From: Macrocystis pyrifera
Lineage: Eukaryota > Sar > Phaeophyceae > Laminariales > Laminariaceae
Direction: 5' to 3'
Length of the DNA stretch: 64,000 nucleotides
Assembly: GCA_031763025.1 (NCBI GenBank)
Contig: JASSKH010000001.1
Coordinates: 13,969,265 to 14,033,264, forward strand
A model generated the notes under the pieces. The model made no database searches. It was not told the DNA's origin and saw only the letters and a list, made by a program, of their open reading frames with translations. Of this stretch, positions 54,134-64,000 are shown in pieces; the stretch's first letter is position 1; each line of letters begins with the position of its first letter. The position numbers and the translations under genes were made by a program.

Positions 54134-57100
54134 TCTCGCGCTTCGCGCGCCTCATTATTATATTTCGCGGTACAGAGATCTCTTGTCAATCTGTCATTTG
54201 CTTTGTAGTAAAGCACGTCGCAGCTGCAGTATAAACTTCAAGACGAACAGTAACAGTAATTCGTTTTTACTTTCCAATCCTCTGTGTGGTACAGACATGT
54301 ATGTTCTGTCTACTAATCGTCTGTCGATCACTTTGTTGCCGTCGTATAATTCATCTCCCCGGCTTCAGAAAATAAATACCTGGTAAATATTGTTTCTTGC
54401 AAGCTGTACCTACTACTGATCCACCACCGCCTGGACTCTACATGACATTATGATAGCATGCTTCATAAAGGAGTATGTCTTTCCGTACGTGGGGACGGGT
54501 AGGCTTCCGGCTTCCATCGTCGCTCGGAACCGGAGCCGTGAGCCGTGTGGGCTCTTCTACTATTTCAGTATATATATAGGGTCGTTATTAACTGGATTTT
54601 TTTTTTCTCGTTTCGCGGAAAATTCACGGAAACGCGAAAAAAAAATGCGGTGGGTCCTATTATCGCCTGGTATCATGTTTCATGAGCTTGCAACGCTCGT
54701 CCATCTGATCGAATCGTCGAAACCAGCGGCGCGCGCGCAGGCCGCCCGCTCGATCGGGCCGCTAAGGGTGCCCCGATTCCTAGAGAGGCGAACGTGCCTC
54801 GCCGTACCACGCGAGCTCGACTTCTGGCGCAACAAAGCCCTCCACGATAAGAAAATAGCTGGCGATTTCGTGTTGATCTCGACTATGTCGGTGAGTCGGC
54901 TCTGTCGACTGGACGAACAGAGCTCTCGTTGTGCACGGCGCTTTGCGCGACCAGCCACGGCCTGGGCATAATCCTGGGGATGCCCCTGATCTATCCTGTA
55001 CAGTGCCGGGTGGTGGCACGGCGCACACGGCGCACACGGCTCACACGGCTCACACGGCTCACACGGTGCGCCTGCCTGATGTTCTGCGATGATGCAGGAC
55101 TTTTCCGGCATACTCGTACAGGAGATTAGAATGGGCGAGGAGAGACATTCTGCGATATACAGATATCGGCAGACAGACGTCGTTTCCCGTATACACTACC
55201 GCCGTATGGACCAGGCAAGCCACAACAAATTGGTGGCTGTTGGGGGGTGGGGCGTCCTGCTCCCGCCGTGCTATCGTACTGCTGTACTGGCATACCACTC
55301 TGTTCCGTAATGTAGTAACCGTTCGGATTTAACAATGAGGCGGCCTTTTTTCTTGGTTTTCCAAGGAAAAAAAAGCAGACATTCAGTCTGAGCCAAACCC
55401 CGCCTGCTGGGGTGCCGTCTGTGCCGGTGCCGACTGGTCTATCTCGACACTCGCACCAACTCCAACTGCGACTTCACAAAAAAAAAGACAGGCAAACTAG
55501 CAGCACCAATAAAACAATAAAATCGCTTTTCTCGCGAAAACAACGGTCAGAGTCGGCCCCACGAGAGTGGCCTGAACGACCCGAGAAAGTTGGGTGTAGT
55601 CGATGACGGCTTACGCTATTACTCGTAGTGGTATTCGTTTGGTGACGTTTGCTCCTCATAGATTTCGACCTCCCTGGGCAGGACTCTACGCTTCACAATG
55701 CCCGTCGAAATCCTCGGAGTCACCAGGGATGTATGGGACGAGTATACAGAGCGATTAGGCAAACCAAAGAAGTATTGAGCGTTTTTCATTGCCATGCAGT
55801 GTGTTAACAGCAGTGACTTGCTATTCTCTAGTGAACCCCTTTTTGGAGTTCGTTGAATTGTTGTACGAGCAAAGGGGCATAACAGTCCGAGCGGTACATA
55901 ATTTACTACGTGAAGTAATGGTAGTGTAGAATCATTCAAGAAGCACGCAGGAGAGCAGCAGCGGCACATAATCAGCAACCACGCCGGCGCGTCTGCCCTC
56001 ACACTCGCTCTAGAGCTTCCGTTCCCTCGGAGGCTGTAGCGTTGTGTCTGTGCTGCACAAGACTTGCAGCGTCTCTGGTCTGCCGCGTAACTGCGTGTTA
56101 TGCACCCAAACGTCGCTTTGCTTGCGAACTCCAACTCTTTTTGCGCACTCCTAGCACGTGCTCGCAGCACTTAATTGAGCGTCTTCCTCCAGGTGCAGCC
56201 CAGTCAGTGCGTCAACACACCACCATCGATACAGCCCCCTCACCGCCCGTTGCCTCGCGCCCTGACGCTCCTCCAAAAGCAAGGACACTCGTCCGCCGCC
56301 AGCCGCTTGTTGTGTGTACACGACGACAGACTCGAAGAGCTGTTATTTTGTGTGTTCGGTGTTGCTCTCATATCGTAAAATGTACCAGATGCAAGGGCTC
56401 CGTTTCGGGGCGGCATCGCCGCCCGCTACACTCGCTGAAGGAACAATACAACATGTGAAACACATGAAGCAGGTACATGATTATGATTTGGCGCAATGCG
56501 CGACTTGACAATGCCAAGGGCTCCATGGTGCAGAGGAGAAAAAGCCCCGAACTCTACACGCATGTACCATGCTTGACACGTGATGGTGTTGAATATAATG
56601 TTTTTGTTATTGACAGAAATCAAGGCAAATTGTTGGTAGATTGCAAATGGCACCAAATTTATCACCATATTTTTTCGGTCGCATTCCCAAAGGAGTGAAA
56701 CCCCTTAATTCTGCCCTTCCAGAGCATGAAGAAGGCCACACTCGTCGTAACTTGGACCGATTTGCCGGGGACGACCGGTATATCGAGGACAACATGCTGC
56801 TACTCGTTGCTCCGAGCTTTGGCGTGTTGTGTGTTGTGCGGGTCGTAAGCCAGACCAACTTCAACGAACCGGTGAAAAACGAGCGATAAGAGAGCCTGCC
56901 AAACTGCTGAAAAACAAAAAATCTCTTTCCGAGAAAAAAAGTGTGGCACGATAAGCAAGCACGCAAAGAAAACAAAGAACGAGAAGAAAGCAAGGACGTT
57001 GAAGCGACGGTTATTACTCGTAGGCTCTCTGAGAGCGAAGCAGGCCCTTGTAATGAAGTGAAAGAAAGACAAAGACAAATGTAAGCAAGTCTATGTATGT

Positions 57101-58757
57101 ATACTGTAGTCTCACGTACAGTAGTAGATAAATTATGGTGTTTGTCACATACCGGAGGTAGGTATTGTTGCTGTAGGTACACACATGTACGGGGAAAAAA
57201 AATGGTTCGAGTGAAGTTGTCCACAGCAGTGGTAGTCAAATGGTGGTGTGGTTCAACACACAAGTCACCTCAGATGGTTGAGTTTGGTCCAGGCCGAGCG
57301 TTTGCGAGCTGGCAGTCGGTACTCGCGGCAGTACGGAGGTCAAACCGTCCGGCCATCGTCAAGACTTGTATGTAGCAAAACGTGGCTCGCAAGTGTCCCA
57401 GAGGGGTAGAGCGTGCTTCTGGCGCTAGGGAGAAGGTCTCCCAGGTATGTATGTATGTAGACGGTAAACTGATTGCTCCGCGCCAGGTCGAGTGCGATGA
57501 CCAAAGGAAACGAAGGTCTGCCGAAAATGATGGCAATCTACAAATTGGGGAGGGGCCGTAAATGACGCGGCCCCTGCTGATACGAAAACGTATGTCATCG
57601 TAACTCCTGAAACGGTCATGACCACAAGAGACTCGTCGAACTCGGAAATTTGATCGGGGTCGTGCTTGGTAGGTACGATTGAAATTGTGAAATTGTGAAC
57701 AGACAGACTGAGGACATAATATAAAACCAGTACACTCAAGGTACACTGTAAAACTACGTATAAAGCTAATGTAAACACTGGGGAACAATAGTTACGAGCT
57801 CGAAACCGTCCTTTTTCTTCCTTGTTTTTGTTGGTGTTGCAGCTGATCAGATATGATTCGACGACTTTTTGCGCGAGCGAGTGATGCAAAGCTTTCTCGT
57901 CGTCAGGGTCTCAGGGGTAATAGAACTACTTACAGATATCTCACTCTCTGAGCGTGTTCGGTTGGTACATCCCTGGCCTCTCAGAGCTCCCACTTGGAAA
58001 TCGCCTCCCTTTATTACTTGCCGGACCTTCCAGCGGTTCTTTGTTTTCTTCTCTTGGCACTTTCAGTCCTTCTTTCCTTTTTTCTTGTTTCATTTCGTGT
58101 GCGTGTGCGTACTCGGAGCACGGTTCCGCGGGCGAACCCGGCGCCGTCGCGGGTGTCGGCGGATGGTGGCCGGTAGAGAGGGGGTTGCAAGGAGCGCGGT
58201 CGCCGGTTTCGTGGCTAGGCGTCGCGTGTGCCTCGAGACACGAGGGAAGCATGAATGGGCTCTGTCTGGCCTCCATTTATGCTTTCTGATAGAGTATTTA
58301 CTAGTTTATAAGGGTCGTTCGGAATTGCAAGATAAGATTAAAGCGGTGCTTATTTTTGCGACCGGGCTTGAAGCTCAAAGAGAGAGGTACGCAGTCTGAG
58401 CACAAACATTGTCGAGCTGGCGAACGACGGCCACGGTGAGCACCGGGCTTTACGCGAGGCGGGCGACGGGGCTCACTGTGGCAGAAGTGAGGGAAGCTTT
58501 GCCCGGACCGAATCGGTGGCGAGGTCGTCGCGAGACGGGCGGGCGGCGCACGAGGCTGAGAGAGAAGCTCTGCTGTTTGATTTGTTGCTTTTTTTTGCTT
58601 TTTGACCGGTGTAAGATGTTCCAATCAGGCAGGAAATTATCACACGAGAGGGGACGGGGATTTTTTTCTCTTTCCGAAATTTTCGGTTTCATTTTCATTG
58701 TTTTTGCGGTGCTGCTGTGCCGTGCTGTGCTTTGCTTTATCTTTCGTACGAGTACAG
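54134..58757. other. Region with no recognised gene
   Basis: Several open frames exist, including 183 codons on the minus strand at 56170-55619 (ending VEIYEEQTSPNEYHYE) and 176 codons at 57869-58399 on the plus strand. None has a recognisable domain or supported splice sites. A 9-bp TCACACGGC-type minisatellite is at 55020-55070. At 57383-57440 GAGGGGTAGAGCGTGCTTCTGG and AAGGTCTC resemble the 5' half of a tRNA, without a T arm. Confidence 0.4.
55342..55376. other. A/T-rich hairpin, copy 2
   Basis: GCCTTTTTTCTTGG and CCAAGGAAAAAAAAGC around TTTT. It resembles 54088-54133 with stem arms exchanged in detail, so both may be relics of one small foldback element. Confidence 0.6.
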
Positions 58758-59299
58758 ACATAGCCTAGAGCATATCGAAAGAATAAAATAAGTACCCTAC
58801 CTGGGGTATGTACGTACATACGACATGTGAGCGAGCGTAGCGGAAAACCGCCCGCGAGGGGAAGCGCATGTGGCGTCCGAGCCGTTTTCTCCTGAAGCAT
58901 GGCGGCGGGACTCTTGACATTATCAAGTCGCCAGTTTGTAACTACAGTTAATCATGAAAAAAACTATATTCAATCATGGACCTCTGTCCGCTTCGCATAA
59001 TTTGATGTACTTTTCCTTCCTGAGCGAGCGTAGCGGGCGGCCCGCGGAGCGAAGCGCCTTGTATTGAATATTAAATAGTAGATCTACCAATACTACCCGC
59101 GTGTGAGACACGGCGGTAGCTTGTGGCCTATACCATAGGATGGATGCAAACAAGCCTGCGTAGGAGCGCGATCGCACCAAAATAATGAACGAATGACTAC
59201 CTACCCGCTTTCCCCAGAGGGGAACCAAAAACGACATGGTACGTAGTATAGGCGGGAAAACCAACATGGCCGTGACAGAGGGGGGGCGGGCGGTGGGTT

Positions 59300-59383
59300 T
59301 TTAGTACTGCAGTCTCGTTTAGGGGACAAAGCACTTAGAACTTTAGTGGTCATTTGTCCCCAAAACGAGTACTAAAGGGGTTA
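59300..59383. mobile_element. MITE-alpha copy in second long repeat
   Basis: Counterpart of 543-625, with TTAGGGGAC in place of TTTGGGGAT in the left arm. A second counterpart (of 1107-1210) is at about 59865-59967. Confidence 0.7.
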
Positions 59384-59461
59384 ACATATACCAACAATCA
59401 GTACAAATGTTACAAGGATTACCCTGGGCTTGAGCTGGGTAATCGACCTGTCTTTTTACCC

Positions 59462-59536
59462 CTATATGTAGCTCAGTAGGTAACACCTTCACATTTGGCG
59501 TCGTCGGCAGGAAACGGGTTCGAACCTCACTTCGAA
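59462..59536 (+). repeat. tRNA-like sequence in second long repeat
   Basis: Counterpart of 707-780: A-box-like TAGCTCAGTAGG at 59469-59480, TTGGCGTCGTCGGCAGG, and B-box-like GGTTCGAACC at 59517-59526. Unchanged between the copies. Confidence 0.55.
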
Positions 59537-62010
59537 CGTTTCTCATATAGAAACGCTTGCTGCGCGTGCATCCCTAAAAAAACACATCTCCCTAGTTCCC
59601 CAGGTGATGAAACGAAGCGGGTAGGTCAGCGTACAGACGCACACACGATTGCGACGCCCCAAAGATCCCGCCGTTCAGAGGGGGGGAGAGTGTGTAAGGA
59701 TTAATTACCCTGGGCTGGGTAATCGATCGGTCTGTTACCCCTCGTATAGCTCAGTAGGTAACACCTTTCACACAAACCAATAAATATTGAGGCAGATCGA
59801 GTTTTTGATATATTTTTTATCCTCCGGCGGATTGGTAAAAACAAAGCTTAATAATTATAACCCTTTTAGAACCGCAGTCCCGTTGTGGGGACAAACCACT
59901 CAAATTCTAAGAAATTCGTCCCCCAAACGGGAATTTGTCCCGAAAACGGACTGCGGTCCTAAAAGCACGCTTACTTCCACGTTCAGATTTCGTGTCGTGT
60001 GCCAACTTGACCCATAGCTCCCGTAGCAGCAGCAGAGCAATAAAAGAATAATAACTCTTCCCAGCTTTTCTCGGCGGCGAAAGCACTATCCCATACTTTT
60101 AACACCGCCCGTCACCACCACGATTTCCTTCGAGACAGCACGATTAACTCCTTCCTTCGCAGAAGACAGTTGTTCCAACCATGGTAGTAGGTTTTCCGTC
60201 TCTACGAAATCTCAAAACTGCTAGAAAAAAAAAGCTCCCTTTCCTTGAAGCCAACTCTTGACGCGTTCTCTCAATTCAGCGGGTTCCTAAGAGCTTTTAC
60301 TCGGGTTGTTCGTCCGTCTGCAAAACTAAATAGCACACCACTCGATAGAATTGACCCCTTTTTTTTCTCGGAGCCAATTAATTCTCCACACATCCTCTCA
60401 ATACAGCGCCGACCAAGGATGTCCCACCATTTTTTTTGCAAGAATCGATGAATGTACGTGATGTATACATGTATATGTACCAGGCATCAATCATCGCCCG
60501 TCACCTTGGTTCGCGCGCACTTCTATGGCTGCTGCTGCTATCGTCTGCTGCTGGGTAGCTGTAGCGGCGAGGGGTACGCGGCAACCGAAGGTAGAAGACC
60601 AGGACCCCGCTGGGGCTCCCGAGAGAGCCGACAGCCTTAAAAAATACACACCATATATATCGTGGAACCAAATCATTAATGCCAATAATGTAAAACAAAA
60701 TCAACACGTGTAATAATAGTACTGTAAGGTACTGCAGTATTTGTAGCACAGCACAAGCGAATAAATAAATATCGCACACCTTGCGCTTTGTTGTGTCTGC
60801 TACACAAAAACCACGCGCACTCATCATCCACCTCTCCGTCCATGAACGCGGTGCATTGCATATGCGGTAATGTGCTTTTAGATGTCCGACAAAAAGCATG
60901 GCAACAACAAACTGCAGAAAACAAAAAAAGGGCGATCGCGGTATGAACTGAATGAACCTCTCGAGCACGCCATGGGAGAGCGAGCGCGTGGGACAAACGC
61001 GACCACATTTCGGAGTGGCCAGCACGCCTCATCGATTTTGCTGATTGAAGCTGAGCGCCAGCTAAACAAACCGCTTCCCTTTTGCCTGAAGCTTGTGATG
61101 GCCCGCGCAAAAAAAATAAAAATATATACGAGTATCGCCGTCAAAACAAAAAAACTGAAAAGAGCATGTCAACCCGACCGATAATCCTCAACTATTACAT
61201 CCAACACGCTGAGAACGAAAATACATGAGTGCGTGAATGAATGCATGGACGATCGACAATATGCGAGAGCAGAACCAAGCACGAATTGCTACGCCCGTCC
61301 CTATTACCTACAGTAAATTACTTTTGGTGGGTCTTCTCCAGAGTGTTTTATTCACCGGTCTTTGGTTGGAGAGAGTCTCCCTTCGATTCGGCTCAACTTC
61401 AACGCATCAAGGCGCAGGCAGTGCACTGCAGTGCACTGCAGTGCAATGAAGTGCAGTGAACGGTAGCTGGCAACCGGCTCGAGCTACGCAGAATATCCGC
61501 ACCCCACTCCCCCCCACACTCCCCCCAGAGCCGCATGCGTGGCAGGTGCGCATTCAGGCACGCACGCAAGCGTGAGCGCCAACATCCCGTGTCGAAACAG
61601 AAACGAAACATGAAAAAAAAAAAAAAGGAGAGAGGATCACGGCCGAAGCAACTCAATATGTACCTGGTATTATACCTCGTGTTCGCATTTTCGCTGACAA
61701 CCTATTTGTTCACTCCGAAAAATCCAAAAAAAATTTCGGGGAACAAGAAGGGAGGAACAAAAAACACAGCCAGGCCTCGTACACGAAAAAAGTCCACCGA
61801 ACGGACGAGAAGGTGAACGGCAACAAACTTAATTTGACACACGCAAAACAAAGGCGACACCGGCCCCTAAAAACGCCGGACCGGGTTGTTGCCGACATTG
61901 CCGGTTGTCCCCCTCCTTCCGCTCCGCCCACAACAGCATGGCGCTATTTGCGCGAGCACTGATCGACCACGTCGCAAGACGCTCCGCTCCGTCAACGATT
62001 ACCCCTTTGC

Positions 62011-62038
62011 GGGGGGGGGGGGGGGGGGGGGGGGGGGG
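62011..62038 (+). repeat. 28-nt G homopolymer
   Basis: Counterpart of the 24-G run at 3244-3267 in the other long-repeat copy. Confidence 0.95.
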
Positions 62039-63453
62039 ATGAAATAAAGCACAACACCGCCCGTCGACATACAAGCCAAAGCAAAACTACTATTATTGAT
62101 AACTCAAGCACATTTTGAGCCGATGGCATATTTTTCTTATCACGACGCTTTTCGCCGCTTTCATCCGGGTGCGCTGACCAATCAGGTACACGCGGAGCTG
62201 ACACAACACGACAAAACAAACGTGCATGATTTCTCTTTTTTTCCTCTCTCCCGCTCTCGCGCTTGAGTAGAGTAGAGAAACAAGAGTCCAGAAGAAGGTT
62301 AGATAGGGGGGGGCGAGATAATCGCCCAAAGCAGCATAGTATCGAGCATCGGAAACAATCCCTCGCGATGCAACTATTAATACTCCGTTGGTGTGCAACA
62401 TCATTCTGCTTTTCTTCGTCGCGCTGGGACAAAAAAAAAACCATAAGGAAACCAAATAAATCCGGCCGAGCTTGAGCTTGACAACAAGCTTGCTCTAGAA
62501 GCGGAGCCAGAGAGACCAAGACGAGGTGCAAGCAACTTGTGGGACTCAAAAACACACTGCCCAACGAAAAAGCTTCATCTATCCAACGGAAACACAAACA
62601 AACCCCGCGTCTTTACCCACCAATTTCGGGAGAAGGGGTGTGGGGGAGGGAGGGAAGGGAGTCCACGTGAGTGATTGACTCACACGACAACCTCCGAACA
62701 AAGGCTCCAAATATATATTCGTATACCAAGTTACTTTGTATACCAAAAAAAAAAGCAGGAAAAAAAAATAAAAATAAAACTCCCAACAATCCATAAAAAA
62801 ACACCTAAAACGAAAGAATCTAGCAGCGAGAGGGCGGATTGTTCGGTGACGTCGCCGACACGACCAAGGTCGATTTCCCGAGCTCTTGTTAGTCACCCCG
62901 CCCGCTCCTACACGCCACACGGCAAAAAAGCCTGCACACACGGTTACAACACAACCAAACCGCGGTTCTTAAAAAATACACGCATGGTACAGTCAGCAGC
63001 CGTAGTAGCGCAAACGCTACCTACCGCGCTACGTAGTAGTCTCTTGTTACAGCAAGGAAACCAAAGAAAAATAAACAAGTTACAGCATAGTAGCGGGGGG
63101 GGGGGGGCAGAAGGGGTGAGGAAATGGATGAAAATTATCGAAAGGAACACAGCAAAAACGACTCAAAAATCACCCCAAAGAGACAAACGAGACATCCAAG
63201 ACAGACAAGAGAGAGGCTCCAAATCAAACCTTCGAAAGAGGCGTTTTTCCTTCGACCAAAACAAGAGAGGCGAGCAGCCCGGCTAACACAACGCCTATTT
63301 TTTTCAGGTCCAAGAGTTTGCCTTATGTTGCGGTTTTCTCAGCGGACACAACCCCTGCCGTCACGCCCATGCACCCCCAAATAAGCAGGGGATTCCTTAT
63401 ATGCACCCCCCACCCTACCATAACGCCCACCCACATACATGCCGGAGTTCCTA

Positions 63454-63454
<1 letters not shown>

Positions 63455-63495
<41 letters not shown>
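63455..63495 (+). repeat. 41-nt C homopolymer
   Basis: Counterpart of the 20-C run at 4667-4686. The doubling in length between otherwise near-identical copies shows how unstable these runs are, or how poorly they assemble. Confidence 0.95.
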
Positions 63496-63496
<1 letters not shown>

Positions 63497-64000
63497 TCCC
63501 TTGCGCAGCAGGGGTTTCCATGCCCTTTCACCCAATACCGTAACGCACATCCGCATTTAAAATATGCCGGGGTTCCTATCCCTCCACCCCCCCCCCCGTT
63601 CCCTGAAACAATTCGACGGATTTTCTCAACACATCGGTCGGCAAGGCAACCGGGCTGAACGAATAAACTCCGAGCGTACCAACACGAGCACGCCCCCAAA
63701 AATTTGTTCAAAACTTGCAATCGCAAATCGAGTTGCAACACACACACTCAAATTATCTTCCCGCTACCCATAATACGTAAGACCTAACCAAGACCAAGAC
63801 ACCAAATCGCGTTGCTAGAAAACACTCAGCTCTGTTCCCGCTCCCCTTTTGAAGAACTAATAAGACAATACAGGCCGTGCATGTGTGCGGGCGTGCGAGG
63901 CCCGTCAACGCATATTATTATGCGCTCCTTTGTAAGCAAGGAACACAACAACAAAAATTGTGCTATTAATCTCCCCAACGGACCCTACCGACCCCAACAA

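Larger units (their letters stand above)
52700..54400. repeat. Degenerate direct repeats (GATCCTCTGTGTGGT and GAAGACGAAAAA units)
   Basis: TTTGCGATCCTCTGTGTGGT occurs at 52777 and 52875, with a variant at 54268, each followed by CAGACAT. A longer unit with TTTGAAGACGAAAAA and GCTTCTCGTA(C/G)CAGGTGCCACC is at 53229-53360 and again at 53505-53610. No gene recognised. Confidence 0.6.
58758..64000. repeat. Long direct repeat, copy 2 (extends right of window)
   Basis: Second copy of the 1-5199 repeat, same orientation, 5243 bp against 5199 bp. Much of the length difference comes from the G tract (28 G here, 24 in copy 1) and the C tract (41 C here, 20 in copy 1), plus small insertions near 60180 and 62097. 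The junction at about 58758 lies just after an ordinary-looking AT/GC-mixed stretch. Whether the repeat starts there or further left cannot be decided, because copy 1 begins at the window edge. Confidence 0.95.

Noticed and set aside
57383..57440. tRNA gene or SINE on the plus strand
   Set aside because: Only a D-arm-like GAGGGGTAGAGCG is visible; no B box or T arm follows.
1..64000. The 5.2-kb end repeats as LTRs of one giant retroelement
   Set aside because: The repeats lack TG...CA ends within view and extend beyond the window. The interior contains unrelated host exons and complete other elements in both orientations.

Overview
This is a repeat-dominated eukaryotic nuclear window. I see no bacterial-style operons, no rRNA, no intact tRNA gene and no CRISPR array. 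Host genes are broken into short exons with GT-AG introns, about half the bases are G+C, and most of the sequence is transposable elements, their fragments and simple repeats. The best guess is a multicellular alga, perhaps a brown alga or another stramenopile. That guess rests on intron density and on a secreted-type beta-helix gene, and it is low confidence.

Layout. Bases 1-5199 and 58758-64000 are two copies of one long direct repeat that runs off both window ends. Bases 5.7-9.3 kb hold the 3' exons of a minus-strand beta-helix protein gene (7300-9059), whose introns are packed with short retroposons that start with long G tracts. Bases 11.3-21.7 kb are a nest of repeats: a three-copy dispersed family, a gag-only Copia-type LTR element (13031-16986, minus strand), a MITE-like palindrome, and three copies of a tRNA-derived SINE. 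Bases 22-26.5 kb hold degenerate tandem repeats, a perfect hairpin, and a truncated copy of an unusual palindrome-array element (24438-25265). Bases 27.0-32.4 kb hold two intron-containing plus-strand host genes: a small unrecognised membrane-type protein, then the 3' part of a triose-phosphate/SLC35-type transporter. Bases 33-39.7 kb are retroposon fragments and minisatellites.

Bases 39677-52252 are a complete LTR-to-LTR Ty3/gypsy element of the chromovirus type. In order it carries Gag with a CCHC knuckle, a Pro/Ser-rich linker, a NADAR (YbiA-like ADP-ribose/N-glycosidase) domain, an aspartic protease, reverse transcriptase, RNase H, integrase, a chromodomain and a C-terminal extra domain. 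Frameshifts have broken it, and a 2470-bp non-coding element with terminal inverted repeats and an 8-bp target duplication lies inside pol. Bases 52.3-58.7 kb hold MITEs, hairpins and unrecognised sequence.

The most interesting object is the NADAR domain encoded inside the retroelement polyprotein. Second is the inserted element, which is made almost wholly of 13-bp TAACA...TGTTA palindromes. Third are the G-tract-headed, A-tailed retroposons. All identifications come from reading motifs; no database search was run.
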